DNA from: UBA11986 sp031402435
GTDB lineage: Bacteria; Bacteroidota; Ignavibacteria; UBA10030; UBA6906
Assembly (NCBI GenBank): GCA_031402435.1
Contig: JANNSJ010000013.1
Coordinates: 175,425-239,424 of the forward strand
Length of the DNA stretch: 64,000 bases
Reading direction: 5' to 3'
This document shows, piece after piece, positions 1 to 8,356 of the stretch. A program made the position numbers and the translations under genes. Numbering within the stretch: position 1 is the first letter of the stretch; every line of letters begins with the position of its first letter. The notes under the pieces were generated by a model. That model saw nothing but the letters and a program-made list of their open reading frames with translations. It had not been told where the DNA came from and did not search any database.

Positions 1-545
1 CCTGCCGCTGGATGTCCACCCTCCCTGTCATCATTACTCCGGCTGCCAAACATGAATCCCCACTGAGCCATATTTGCCAGCATGCTTATCGCTCCGGCTG
101 CGGTCGCCGCCATGGTCCCAATGAGAATATCACGATGTTTGATATGCGCCAACTCGTGCCCGATCACTCCCCTGATCTCATCTTTCGACAGCAGCCTGAG
201 AATGCCCTCGCTTACAGCAACAACTGCATGGTCCTGATCGCGACCTGTTGCAAATGCATTCGGCTGGGCCGTCGGAATGACAAACACTTTCGGCATAGGC
301 AACCCGGCACGTTGGCGAAGTTCATCCACCATCTGATACAACATTGGGTTATCACCTTGTTGAACTTCTGCGGCGCGATACATTCGCAGCACAATTTTGT
401 CGCTGAACCAGTACGAACCGAAGTTCATGACCAACGCGAACGCGAACGCCAGATACATACCTTTCTGTCCACCAAGGAACCCGCCAACGAATACCAATAG
501 CACCGTCAGCAGACCCATCAGCAAAAACGTTTTCATTGTGTTCAT
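1..545 (-). CDS. htpX: HtpX-type M48 membrane metalloprotease (C-terminus outside window)
   Basis: A membrane zinc protease of the HtpX group, which degrades damaged or misfolded inner-membrane proteins. The reverse strand reads an N-terminal hydrophobic segment after MNTMKTF, a second segment, then VIGHELAHIKHRD, which contains the HExxH zinc site. A glycine/serine-rich stretch (FGSRSNDD) follows near the window edge. The start at 545 is chosen because GGGAG lies 8 bases upstream; an in-frame ATG three codons later is possible. The gene runs off the left end, so the third zinc ligand and the last membrane segments are not visible. It is the last gene in transcription order here and is separated from the carotenoid operon by about 105 bases, so it may have its own promoter. 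Confidence 0.9.
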   Translation of the reverse strand, partial: MNTMKTFLLMGLLTVLLVFVGGFLGGQKGMYLAFAFALVMNFGSYWFSDKIVLRMYRAAEVQQGDNPMLYQMVDELRQRAGLPMPKVFVIPTAQPNAFATGRDQDHAVVAVSEGILRLLSKDEIRGVIGHELAHIKHRDILIGTMAATAAGAISMLANMAQWGFMFGSRSNDDREGGHPAA

Positions 546-650
546 TCTACATCTCCCTGAAAAGTATCTAAAGGATAAGAATCATTATCGGTCGTTGTAC
601 CAACTCATGGATGTAAACGCCGGCAGAGGTAACAGAAGTTCCGTTGAAGA

Positions 651-1565
651 TCAGCTATGGAGAATGTCGGCGAGAGCTGGCGCGAGTTGTGGAAATTTGA
701 ACTTATAGCCGAAACGCTCAAGAGCACGGGGGACAACTCGCTGGCCCGTCAGCAGCATTTCAGACATCTCGCCAAGCGCGATGTTGAGTACGAACCGGGG
801 GACAGGAGCCCATGAAGGACGATGCAACGTCTTGCCGAGCGCCGCACAAAATTCCTTCATTGTGCTCGCCTGGGGTGCTGCAACGTTTACTGGACCAGAT
901 ACATCCTTGTTTGAAAAAGCGAACAACACAGCACCAACAAGATCATCAACATGAACCCATGGAAACCATTGCTGTCCGGAACCAATTGGTCCGCCGACGA
1001 AAAGCCTGAACGGAAGAAGCATCTTTTCGAGAGCCCCACCCCCTTCACCAAGAACCACCGAGATGCGAAGCAACACAAGGCGAACACCATACTGTTGTAC
1101 AGCACGGGCAGACTGTTCCCACCGATCTGTCGTTTCACTCAGGAACGTGTTGCCGCGTTGATACTCTTCGGTGACTTCGCCACTCTCCACCGGACCGTAG
1201 AATCCCACCGCGGATGCATTGATGAGCACTGCGGGTTTTTTCGATGCTTTCCCTATTGCCGCAACGATTGCGTTGGTTGCATCTACGCGACTTTCGATAA
1301 TGCGCTTCTTCTGTGCCGACGTCCAACGCTTGCCGGCGATGGATTCTCCGGCAAAATTCAACACCGCATCAGCGCCATCGATGTGCGATGACCATGCTCC
1401 AGGTGTTTTGCCATCCCATTCCTCAACCTTGACCCGCTGATCGACTCTTGAACGAACAGAATCTGGGCTCCTCGTAAGTAGCACAACTTCGTGCCCCTCA
1501 ACAATGAGCATCGGGATTAACGTGCTGCCGATAAACCCGCTCCCTCCCGTGACGACGACTTTCAT
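651..1565 (-). CDS. TIGR01777-family NAD(P)-dependent epimerase/oxidoreductase
   Basis: An extended short-chain dehydrogenase-like protein of 304 residues in the TIGR01777 (YfcH-like) family. The N-terminus has the Rossmann motif GGSGFIGS at residues 7-14, a NFAGESIAGKRW block typical of the family near residue 70, and a C-terminal DUF1731-like end. The biochemical reaction of the family is not firmly known. It overlaps the upstream SRPBCC gene by 4 bases (ATGA), which implies translational coupling. In other bacteria the SRPBCC and TIGR01777 modules are often fused, so the two products probably act together. It is the last gene of the long carotenoid operon; a direct carotenoid role is inferred only from position. 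Confidence 0.85.
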   Translation of the reverse strand: MKVVVTGGSGFIGSTLIPMLIVEGHEVVLLTRSPDSVRSRVDQRVKVEEWDGKTPGAWSSHIDGADAVLNFAGESIAGKRWTSAQKKRIIESRVDATNAIVAAIGKASKKPAVLINASAVGFYGPVESGEVTEEYQRGNTFLSETTDRWEQSARAVQQYGVRLVLLRISVVLGEGGGALEKMLLPFRLFVGGPIGSGQQWFPWVHVDDLVGAVLFAFSNKDVSGPVNVAAPQASTMKEFCAALGKTLHRPSWAPVPRFVLNIALGEMSEMLLTGQRVVPRALERFGYKFKFPQLAPALADILHS

Positions 1566-2074
1566 TGTACAACCTTATGAGCTGATACTGATTGTTTATG
1601 TGAAAGGTATCTGCTATACCCACGAGCAAGCAGATTCTCGATAACGCGAGCTCGATAATCAAAAATCCTCTCAAGCTGATATCGAACAAAGAAACCGTGA
1701 ATTGCTTCGCCAACAATGCCAAACGGCAGTACATATCGCACCTCGTCCACCATGGCACAACCTCCGGCAGATTCCTCAAAGATGTGCGTATGGTGCCAGA
1801 ACGAATAGGGGCCCTTGATCTGCTCATCCACAAAACAGAACGGTGGTTCATATGTGGTAATCAGGGTCCGCCATCGCAAGCGTACGCCGAACCAACGGAT
1901 AGTATAATCAATGATCGTTCCTACTCGCATCGAAATGGGAGATGGCGTCAGAATTCTGAAGTCAAGCGATTCCGGAGTAATGTACGCGAGATTCTCAGGG
2001 CTCTTGAAGAATGAGAACACGTACTCTTGCGGGTACGGCAATTGTTGCTTTCTGGACAACGTAAATGTTTTCAC
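1562..2074 (-). CDS. SRPBCC (START-like) domain protein, carotenoid operon member 3
   Basis: A 170-residue single-domain protein of the SRPBCC/polyketide-cyclase-like fold, which binds hydrophobic ligands in a deep pocket. The family signature is the N-terminal FTLSRKQQLPYPQEYVFSFF start, the RVGTIIDYTIRWFG region and the FWHHTHIFEE strand near residue 100. It has no signal peptide and is probably cytoplasmic or membrane-peripheral. It overlaps both neighbours by 4 bases: crtYd upstream and the TIGR01777 gene downstream. It is one of three separate SRPBCC genes in this operon. The ligand is unknown; a carotenoid or isoprenoid lipid is a position-based guess. Confidence 0.75.
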   Translation of the reverse strand: MKTFTLSRKQQLPYPQEYVFSFFKSPENLAYITPESLDFRILTPSPISMRVGTIIDYTIRWFGVRLRWRTLITTYEPPFCFVDEQIKGPYSFWHHTHIFEESAGGCAMVDEVRYVLPFGIVGEAIHGFFVRYQLERIFDYRARVIENLLARGYSRYLSHKQSVSAHKVVQ

Positions 2075-2403
2075 TGCAGTTTCGCGATGTTTGTCAGTTT
2101 ATCCATTGGTTTGCCTTTTCTTTCCTGCAGGTACTCCCATAGCACAACGCTTGTTGTCATCAGGCTGAAGCCGAAGAGAAAGTCTTCGAGGGGAATTGTA
2201 AAGACGCGGACACCGAGGAAAAACTCTCCACCGTAAAGGACAATTGGCCTCGCTGTGAGATAACCATTCACCAGGATCTTGAACAGGAACATCACAACAA
2301 TGAACACCCAGAACCTGCCTTGTGTCGTAACTCTGGTCTTCAAGAGGTAATCAACGGTCACGACACCAATCACCCCGGCGATAGCTGAAATCGTGTACTC
2401 CAT
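2071..2403 (-). CDS. crtYd: Lycopene cyclase subunit CrtYd-type
   Basis: A 110-residue membrane protein with three predicted helices, matching one half of the heterodimeric lycopene cyclases found in actinobacteria and myxobacteria (CrtYc/CrtYd). The characteristic PLEDFLFGFS motif lies in the C-terminal third and parallels PIEEWLFF in its partner. The ATG at 2403 is chosen because it overlaps the stop of crtYc as TAATG; a longer upstream reading frame would overlap crtYc coding sequence by about 80 bases and is unlikely. With CrtYc it should form beta-ionone rings on lycopene ends. Whether one or both ends are cyclised cannot be read from the sequence, but the presence of cruF argues for a monocyclic product. 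Confidence 0.85.
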   Translation of the reverse strand: MEYTISAIAGVIGVVTVDYLLKTRVTTQGRFWVFIVVMFLFKILVNGYLTARPIVLYGGEFFLGVRVFTIPLEDFLFGFSLMTTSVVLWEYLQERKGKPMDKLTNIAKLQ

Positions 2404-2711
2404 TAGCGGTTCCGGAGAAAGTACTTTGTTGATTCCCAGGAGAATATCGACACAAACGAGACCACCACAAAAAACAGCCATTCTTCAATGGGAAGGCCGA
2501 GCCATGCTGCACCAAGGATGTACTGCGGGTTAAACGACCAATGCCCGCGTGCGGTCGCAATGATGTCCCACAGCCAGAAGATGCAGCACGTCACTGCTAT
2601 TGCCTTGACAAGGGCTCCTCTTTTCTTGTAGAGTGCAAGATTCTTATCGAAGCTCAAGATGAGAGGGAAAAACACTGTCAAGCCCAGCACGATCAAGTAC
2701 TCACCCTTCAT
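2403..2711 (-). CDS. crtYc: Lycopene cyclase subunit CrtYc-type
   Basis: A 102-residue membrane protein with three predicted helices, the partner of the following CrtYd. It shows the family motif PIEEWLFFVV near residue 76, and a WDIIATARGHWSFNP block near residues 48-62 that is typical of lycopene cyclase domain proteins. The start overlaps the end of cruF by 4 bases (ATGA), and the stop overlaps the crtYd start by one base. The two subunits are expected to assemble in the inner membrane and cyclise the psi end of lycopene to a beta ring. Confidence 0.87.
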   Translation of the reverse strand: MKGEYLIVLGLTVFFPLILSFDKNLALYKKRGALVKAIAVTCCIFWLWDIIATARGHWSFNPQYILGAAWLGLPIEEWLFFVVVSFVSIFSWESTKYFLRNR

Positions 2712-3544
2712 GATTGCGCTATCCGTTCCGGGCCGGTGGCGGGCCAGCTCATTTTTGCGCCAAGTAGGACAAGAAGCGTGATCGCTCCTGCAATCATCGG
2801 GGCAAGCAGGAACCCGTTGGCAACGTCAGTGAGGATGAAAAGGGAAAGCTGCATCAAGAACACCAACACCGCAAGTTTGTAACAAGGGAACCCAAAACTC
2901 TCATCCCTCTCCCCGCTATCTTCCAGCATGTAAACAATCAGCGACGATATCAGAAACCAACTTATGTAGTTTTGAATAGGAACGGAACCTTCTGACCATA
3001 TCCAGTACTGTTTGATAAATGCTGCCATCGGTTCAAGCGCAACATCCAATGCTACTGTGAGCAAGCCTGCGAGCAACGCAACCGCGGCTCTCCTGACGGG
3101 TCCGTGTAACCTAACTGTCGCTGCGGCAATCCGTCGGCTCATCATGATCGTCGTGTACCACGCTACGACTATCGCTACAGGCACGGTCCCAATCTGAAAC
3201 CCAAGCACCGGCGTGTACTCATATTTGCCAAAGGGGAAACCCTTGCGAACACCGATGTATTCAAGAAGATAGACGAAAACAAGAATACCGGCGACTCTGA
3301 TCAACGATGAAGGGGATATGCGCGACCGGTGTTCCGAGAGGAATACAAGGATGCCATACAGACCTATGATGACTGAAGCCGTCCAATCGAACTCGCCTGG
3401 CAGCACGCCGGCTGCCACGAAGAGAAGGCCGAACGGATAGAGGAACAGACCGAAGATCAAGACCGCAATAAATGCTGTTCGCTTCGACGCGGAGCTGAAG
3501 CCCCCTGTCAATGTAGCAAGAAATGTCTGGAGGACGGACATCAT
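2708..3544 (-). CDS. cruF: Carotenoid 1',2'-hydratase, CruF/DUF422 family
   Basis: A polytopic membrane protein of 278 residues with about eight hydrophobic segments, in the CruF/DUF422 carotenoid biosynthesis family. CruF adds water across the C1',2' double bond of the linear psi end and leaves a tertiary 1'-hydroxyl. Family landmarks are GKYEYTPVLGFQI, the helix ending in AWYTTIM, and ALDVALEPMAAF. The frame stays open about 76 codons further upstream, but the ATG at 3544 overlaps the previous stop (ATGATG) and fits translational coupling. The upstream extension is Arg/His-rich and hydrophilic, unlike the family. It feeds the glycosyltransferase and acyltransferase encoded just upstream. 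Confidence 0.85.
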   Translation of the reverse strand: MMSVLQTFLATLTGGFSSASKRTAFIAVLIFGLFLYPFGLLFVAAGVLPGEFDWTASVIIGLYGILVFLSEHRSRISPSSLIRVAGILVFVYLLEYIGVRKGFPFGKYEYTPVLGFQIGTVPVAIVVAWYTTIMMSRRIAAATVRLHGPVRRAAVALLAGLLTVALDVALEPMAAFIKQYWIWSEGSVPIQNYISWFLISSLIVYMLEDSGERDESFGFPCYKLAVLVFLMQLSLFILTDVANGFLLAPMIAGAITLLVLLGAKMSWPATGPERIAQS

Positions 3545-4095
3545 TTCGTTGCGCTTAACTGGTAGCGGGAATAGATTTCTTTGTTCGATGTTGCAATGAA
3601 CGACGAAAGCATCTCTTCCAGATCTTCCTTCATCCGATCCGAAATGAACCCTGCTCCGACAATGGGAGCCATCCAATGCACCTCCATGGGATTGGTGCGA
3701 CTCATTCGGATCCTGAGTTTGATGCGAATAGTGGTGCTGTTTTCTCCGTCGGGATGAAGATATACGCTGCACGACATGTAGTTCTCATCGGATGGGCTCA
3801 GAGAACGGTACACTGTGAGAGTATCACCGTACACCTGCTTGCCAATCAGAAAGTCGACTTTCATCGCACTGCGCAACGCAACGTCTTTTTCGGTCCGATA
3901 AAAATAGCGATTTTCTCCAACGGGCTTCACCTCAACAACACCAGGCATGTGTCGAGCAAACAAGCCGATGTCGTCCACGAATAACTTGAGTGCAGGACGA
4001 GCAATCTGGACCGAGTATGTAGCGTCCGTCGATGCATCGACAATGAAAGGATCAGGAGTATTCAGGAATAGCATTATTAATGAAAGACCAATCAC
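3541..4095 (-). CDS. SRPBCC/START-like protein, carotenoid operon member 2
   Basis: A 184-residue protein that I assign to the SRPBCC-like fold with moderate confidence. It has alternating strands around VEVKPVGENRYFYRTEK and YMSCSVYLHPDGENSTT, and a long C-terminal helix (RMKEDLEEMLSSF). Starts with GTG at 4095, supported by AAGGTG five bases upstream; an ATG seven codons later is the alternative. The N-terminus is mildly hydrophobic but is not a clear signal peptide. It overlaps cruF by 4 bases and follows the glycosyltransferase by 12 bases. The ligand and function are unknown; retention in the operon suggests a role in handling carotenoid intermediates. Confidence 0.65.
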   Translation of the reverse strand: MIGLSLIMLFLNTPDPFIVDASTDATYSVQIARPALKLFVDDIGLFARHMPGVVEVKPVGENRYFYRTEKDVALRSAMKVDFLIGKQVYGDTLTVYRSLSPSDENYMSCSVYLHPDGENSTTIRIKLRIRMSRTNPMEVHWMAPIVGAGFISDRMKEDLEEMLSSFIATSNKEIYSRYQLSATK

Positions 4096-4107
4096 GATAT
4101 CACCTTG

Positions 4108-5268
4108 TTATTGTTCGAGTACGACCTGTTTTCGAAAATCATACGCCCGCCCCTTCCACCGTGAACCTCCACCGACAAGAACCAGGCGAACCGAGTTCGC
4201 CGCGATTCCCATCAACATTGACATGGCAACAGGATGAATGAGGACAGAAGGCAGCGACATTTGAAACCTCAATGCTAACGCAACACGGATCGCGAGGATA
4301 ACTGCGAGTTCAATCGCTACAAAACCGGACAACCACCGGTCTGCACCAGAACTCGCAAGCCCAAAAAACAGGAGAAGGAATGGGAAAACGGAAGTCAGAA
4401 AATTGAAGACTATCACCGCCACGATCATAGGTACGGAGTAGCGCATACCAGGAAAGAGATTCTTTGAAAACCCCTCCCAAATCCCCCGCAGCGAAGTGTA
4501 CATGCGACACGAGACGAGCCGAGCACCATCCATCACAAGAAGCCGAAACTCATGTTGCTTCACGAGACGGGAAAGCCATACATCCTCCACCAGCGCGGTG
4601 CGAACTTCCTTGTGACCTCCTATCGTCTCATACACCCTTTTCTTGAACAGCATGAACTGGCCATTTGCCATCGCAAACTTGGGATTCTTACTCAGACTTA
4701 CGAGAGGGAAAGGAAGAAAACAAAATGTACTGAAGTGAAGAAGCGGGAGAATAGCCTTTTCCCAGAACGTTCCCATAATTTGTCGAGGGATCAGAGTTAG
4801 GAGATCTACCCGGCTCCGCTGCATTTCCGCCACTGACGCACTGATGCTGTGAGGTGTATGTTCAGTGTCGGCATCGACAAAAAGGAGAAGTTCTCCTTTT
4901 GCCTCTTGTGAGAGCTGATGACAAGCGAACGATTTCCCCGTCCAACCCTCTGGCAGTGGTTTGCCTTCCAGAAGCCTAAGCCTCGGATCGTTTGCCGCAA
5001 AGCTTCTCGCAATATCGAACGTTGCATCAGAAGAACTATCATCAAGAACAATGACTTCGAAGTGCGAATAGTCCTGCCCCAACAGACTCTTCAGACATTT
5101 GGCGATGTTGCGCTCCTCATTTCTGGCTGGGACGAGAACTGACACAAAGGGGGTCGTCTCCGGCGTCAAGCTTCGCTTGACCGACCTGAACGTCAGGAGA
5201 TTCAATAGAGTGACCCCAGCCATGACACCCAGCGCTACGAGAATCACAATATGAAGGCCAATAAGCAC
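4108..5268 (-). CDS. cruC: Family 2 glycosyltransferase, CruC-like carotenoid glycosyltransferase
   Basis: A 386-residue membrane-anchored GT-A glycosyltransferase. An N-terminal helix is followed by the GT2 domain: VSVLVPARNEERNI near residue 43, VLDDSSSDAT near 75, the metal-binding FVDADTEHTP near 130, and an acceptor-side VEDVWLSRLVKQ. Two or three C-terminal helices follow (FLTSVFPFLLLFFG onward). The arrangement resembles chlorobactene glucosyltransferase CruC and 4,4'-diaponeurosporenoate glycosyltransferases. It probably attaches a sugar to the 1'-hydroxyl made by CruF. The start is GTG at 5268, overlapping the acyltransferase stop by one base (TAGTG). The donor sugar is not predictable. 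Moderately sure of CruC as opposed to a more generic GT2. Confidence 0.78.
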   Translation of the reverse strand: MLIGLHIVILVALGVMAGVTLLNLLTFRSVKRSLTPETTPFVSVLVPARNEERNIAKCLKSLLGQDYSHFEVIVLDDSSSDATFDIARSFAANDPRLRLLEGKPLPEGWTGKSFACHQLSQEAKGELLLFVDADTEHTPHSISASVAEMQRSRVDLLTLIPRQIMGTFWEKAILPLLHFSTFCFLPFPLVSLSKNPKFAMANGQFMLFKKRVYETIGGHKEVRTALVEDVWLSRLVKQHEFRLLVMDGARLVSCRMYTSLRGIWEGFSKNLFPGMRYSVPMIVAVIVFNFLTSVFPFLLLFFGLASSGADRWLSGFVAIELAVILAIRVALALRFQMSLPSVLIHPVAMSMLMGIAANSVRLVLVGGGSRWKGRAYDFRKQVVLEQ

Positions 5269-5996
5269 TAGGCATCTCCCACAAACTTGAATCGATCATA
5301 CGCTTCGTTGGTTGACCGTTTCCCCGCAAGGACCGTGGAGAATTGTTCAAGCTGTTGACTGGTGATGTTGTGCTTCAGTTCATCGAGGAGGCGGATCAGG
5401 TTCGTTTCAAGCCGCTTGATCAACCTCTCACGTGAGTCCACGGTCTCGACAACTTCTGCCGGCCCAATCGACACAAACGCCTCTGGACGTTGATGCATGA
5501 TGAACTCATACCGATGAGCGATAGGGATCAGTTGGACTCGTCTTAACGACTCAACGATGTGTGCTGTACCTGCGTAGAAACGAAGCGGCCGCGCATCATT
5601 GGGCCTCATGACTCCTTGGGGATAAATCCATAGCACCCGGTTTGGCTGACGCAACAATGAGACCGCATACTGAACCGACAAATACGCCTCTCTGCCGTTC
5701 TCACGGTTCACTGAAAACGCTCCAATCCATCTGAAGAACTTATACTTTGCCATCTGCTTCTCGTCCATCATCAGGTACTGGTCAACCCGAAGAACTTCCT
5801 TGCTCAAGAAGAACTCGATCAGTCCGTCCCACCAACAACTATGGTTTCCGTAGAAAACCATCGGAAGCGAGCGGTCCAATTCACCAAGGTGCTCAACACC
5901 CGAGACATGCACGCCAGCAAAATGCCTGCGCAGGATGATCTTGTTGATCGCTGCAAACACAGGCTCGATGACTCTGTTTTTCCTGGCTTCTATCAT
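5268..5996 (-). CDS. cruD: Lysophospholipid-type acyltransferase, CruD-like
   Basis: A 242-residue acyltransferase of the PlsC/LPLAT superfamily. The catalytic box is NHSCWWDG (the NHxxxxD variant) near residue 50, followed by the substrate-binding block IYPQGVMRP. The best match by context is CruD, which acylates the sugar on chlorobactene glucoside, so here it is expected to esterify the carotenoid glycoside. The start at 5996 overlaps the upstream SRPBCC stop (ATGA); an earlier in-frame ATG would extend about 31 residues back into that gene and is unlikely. It overlaps the glycosyltransferase start, so the sugar and acyl steps are translationally coupled. Confidence 0.78.
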   Translation of the reverse strand: MIEARKNRVIEPVFAAINKIILRRHFAGVHVSGVEHLGELDRSLPMVFYGNHSCWWDGLIEFFLSKEVLRVDQYLMMDEKQMAKYKFFRWIGAFSVNRENGREAYLSVQYAVSLLRQPNRVLWIYPQGVMRPNDARPLRFYAGTAHIVESLRRVQLIPIAHRYEFIMHQRPEAFVSIGPAEVVETVDSRERLIKRLETNLIRLLDELKHNITSQQLEQFSTVLAGKRSTNEAYDRFKFVGDA

Positions 5997-6415
5997 CGCA
6001 GCACCCTGGGCAAAGACATTCTCCTGTAGACAAACAGTGCGTGAACGAATAACCATGCAAAGGGAGCGAACCACCAAACCGGCTCGCACTCTATCTCATC
6101 CACAAGCCTCGTCCCTGATGCCGTGGAAACGAAACTATGTTTGTGGTGCCAACGTCCAAAGACGGGCCCACTGAATGTGTCCGCAAATGTCCCATCGGGG
6201 TTGACAAACTCAATCAACGAATTCCATCGAAACGAAAAGAGACCGAAATCCAGAATCAGAAGGAACGCCGAGCCCGCTGTCACCGCTGTCGATGGCGCAA
6301 CGATAGTGAGGGCTGGGTAAGCCGGAGTGATCTTTTTCAAATTGCTCACATCTCCGAAGAACCGCTTCACTCGTTCGAACGGCACAGGGAGTTCTTGTTC
6401 AAACCGAAATCTCAT
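5993..6415 (-). CDS. SRPBCC (START-like) domain protein, carotenoid operon member 1
   Basis: A 140-residue SRPBCC-fold protein. It shows the usual opening (RFRFEQELPVPFERVKRFFG), a central SLIEFVNPDGTFADTF strand pair, and FGRWHHKHSFVST, which parallels the HHTHIFEE strand of the other SRPBCC gene at the far end of the operon. The two are probably distant paralogues. It overlaps crtD by 4 bases and cruD by 4 bases. No catalytic residue can be assigned. Likely role: binding a hydrophobic carotenoid or lipid intermediate between desaturase and acyl/glycosyl steps. This is inferred from position only. Confidence 0.75.
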   Translation of the reverse strand: MRFRFEQELPVPFERVKRFFGDVSNLKKITPAYPALTIVAPSTAVTAGSAFLLILDFGLFSFRWNSLIEFVNPDGTFADTFSGPVFGRWHHKHSFVSTASGTRLVDEIECEPVWWFAPFAWLFVHALFVYRRMSLPRVLR

Positions 6416-7902
6416 GCGAATGCATGCTCCTCTGCAACAAGCTCTGAGACGATCTTCCCTGAGAGCAGCACAAGGGGAATTCCGCCACCCGGATGCGAAC
6501 TGCCTCCAACAAAATAGAGATTGTCTACATCTTTTGATTTGTTAGCCGGACGCATGAACGCCGCCATTCTGCTGTTTGATGAGGTACCATAGATTGAACC
6601 GCGATGCGCATTGTATTCACGAGCGAAGTCAACAGGTGTTATTATCCGTTCCACATCAATATGGGACTCAATATTATCCAGGCCAGATCGACGGAGTTTC
6701 TCAAGAACAACATCCCTGTACTTCAACCGATTCATATCCCAATCGTAGTTGGCGCCGAGTGCGGGTGCATTCACAAGGACGAACAGATTACTGCCTCCCT
6801 CAGGCGCGTGGCTGGAATCGGCCTTGCTCGATACACCAACGTACACCGTCGGGTCGTGATATGGTAGCTGCTCGCCAAATAGTGTGTTGAACTCGTGTCG
6901 GTAATCTTCAGAGAAGAAGATGTTGTGATGCTGCAACTCCGGATACAAGCGCCGAACCCCCAACAACATCACGAATCCGGCAAGAGACGGCTCGACACCT
7001 TTGTATCGCCGGCGTGCTTGCAACAACTCACCGGGAAGAAGCTGTTCATGTGCATACAATGCATCAGCGTTACACACAACGACATCGGCCGCGATCTCTT
7101 CACCACCACTCAGAACGACACCCTCAGCCACACTCTGATTGATCATAATTCGTTCAACGGTTGCATGTGTTCTGATCTCGACACCAAGCTCAACTGCGAG
7201 CCCGTTCAATGCTTCAGCAAGCCTATACATCCCGCCCTTGACGTACCAGCCCCCCATTGCAAACTCGATGTATGGAATAATCGCCAGAGTCGCGGGCGCA
7301 AGGTACGGAGAAGAGCCATTGTAGGTAGCGAAGCGGTCAAACAACTGTTGCAGACGATGATCAGAAAAATACTTCAGAACGCAATCGTGCAAAGATCGGA
7401 ACGCATCGATCCGGGAGATCGCAGGAAGGTACTTGAGGTTTCTGAACACATCGCCAATCCCCATCGAACCGAAGCTTGAGAAGAGAAAGGGCTCCGCTGA
7501 AGCTTCGTAGATCTTCTTGCCATGTTCCATAAATGAATCGAACCCTTGCCCTGAGCCGGGGCTGAAACGCTCAATAGCTGCGACCATTTTCTCACGGTCA
7601 CTTCTTGCCTCAAGCATCGATCCGTCACTAAAAACATACCGGCAAATGGGATCGACGGGCTCGAGCTTGAGGTAATCATCCATCTCGCAACCAACGGATG
7701 AGAACAACTCACGTACGACAAACGGCATTGTAAGGAGAGAAGGTCCCGTATCGAACGTGTATCCTCCTGTCTCCCAAATGTTCAACTTGCCGCCCACCCG
7801 CTCGTTCTTCTCGAGGACTGTTACATCGTGTCCCTGGTGTGCAAGGCGTATTCCGGCAGAGAGGCCGCCCAGCCCTGCCCCAATAACGATCACACGACTC
7901 AT
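6412..7902 (-). CDS. crtD: CrtI-family desaturase, CrtD-like hydroxycarotenoid 3',4'-desaturase
   Basis: An FAD-dependent CrtI-family enzyme of 496 residues. The dinucleotide-binding motif is VIGAGLGGLSAGIRLA at the N-terminus, and the FAD-facing C-terminal motif is YFVGGSSHPGGGIPLVLLSG. It differs from the second CrtI-type enzyme in this cluster. The block ATYNGSSPYLAPATLAIIP followed by GWYVKGGMYRLAEAL resembles CrtD-type 1-hydroxycarotenoid 3,4-desaturases. With CruF, this predicts a 1'-hydroxy-3',4'-didehydro end group. It overlaps crtZ and the SRPBCC gene by 4 bases each. The alternative is a second phytoene/neurosporene desaturase; a phylogenetic tree would decide. Confidence 0.75.
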   Translation of the reverse strand: MSRVIVIGAGLGGLSAGIRLAHQGHDVTVLEKNERVGGKLNIWETGGYTFDTGPSLLTMPFVVRELFSSVGCEMDDYLKLEPVDPICRYVFSDGSMLEARSDREKMVAAIERFSPGSGQGFDSFMEHGKKIYEASAEPFLFSSFGSMGIGDVFRNLKYLPAISRIDAFRSLHDCVLKYFSDHRLQQLFDRFATYNGSSPYLAPATLAIIPYIEFAMGGWYVKGGMYRLAEALNGLAVELGVEIRTHATVERIMINQSVAEGVVLSGGEEIAADVVVCNADALYAHEQLLPGELLQARRRYKGVEPSLAGFVMLLGVRRLYPELQHHNIFFSEDYRHEFNTLFGEQLPYHDPTVYVGVSSKADSSHAPEGGSNLFVLVNAPALGANYDWDMNRLKYRDVVLEKLRRSGLDNIESHIDVERIITPVDFAREYNAHRGSIYGTSSNSRMAAFMRPANKSKDVDNLYFVGGSSHPGGGIPLVLLSGKIVSELVAEEHAFA

Positions 7903-8354
7903 ACAACCTCCTCCTCATGCACAACCTCGCGCTCAACACGATCGGCGTTGAAGAACATCAGCAGCCCATAGGGCTCGCCGCCATATCGATGGTGGAGAGC
8001 GTGAGCTTTCTTTACTTTGATGAGCCACGGAATCTTCAGAGAGACAAACTTCGCGCGTCGGTGAACGTACAGATCGTGAATGGTGAAGTATACCATCCCG
8101 TAAAGTGCTATGCCGATGCTCGCTGCAAGCAGGTCACTGCCCGAGCCTTCTGCGCTGCCTTTCACCATCAGGAAAACCGTCACTGTAGCAAACGCCAGAG
8201 GAAACAGATCGTTCAACTCGAACATCCCCTCCCGGCGTGTATGATGACTCTTGTGCAGGATCCACATGAGCTTGTGGTACACGAAGCGATGAACGAGATA
8301 GGAAAAGAACTCCATGCCGATGAATGAGACGACAACAATCGCAGCAAAACGCAT
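7899..8354 (-). CDS. crtZ: Beta-carotene 3-hydroxylase, CrtZ-type
   Basis: A 151-residue membrane diiron hydroxylase of the fatty acid hydroxylase superfamily. All four histidine boxes of CrtZ are visible: HRFVYH, HKSHH, HDLYVH and HALHH. The hydrophobic segments are spaced as expected. It adds the 3-hydroxyl to the beta ring made by CrtYc/CrtYd. The start at 8354 follows AGGAG by 7 bases, and the crtE stop lies only 2 bases upstream. The C-terminus is unusually rich in Glu and Val. It overlaps crtD by 4 bases. Confidence 0.92.
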   Translation of the reverse strand: MRFAAIVVVSFIGMEFFSYLVHRFVYHKLMWILHKSHHTRREGMFELNDLFPLAFATVTVFLMVKGSAEGSGSDLLAASIGIALYGMVYFTIHDLYVHRRAKFVSLKIPWLIKVKKAHALHHRYGGEPYGLLMFFNADRVEREVVHEEEVV

Positions 8355-8356
8355 TG

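Noticed and set aside
2404..2481. Upstream extension of crtYd
   Set aside because: It would overlap crtYc by about 80 bases; the TAATG junction at 2403 is the standard start for such pairs.
3545..3772. N-terminal extension of the cruF frame
   Set aside because: Arg/His-rich and hydrophilic, fully overlapping the upstream SRPBCC gene; the ATGATG overlap at 3544 is a better start.
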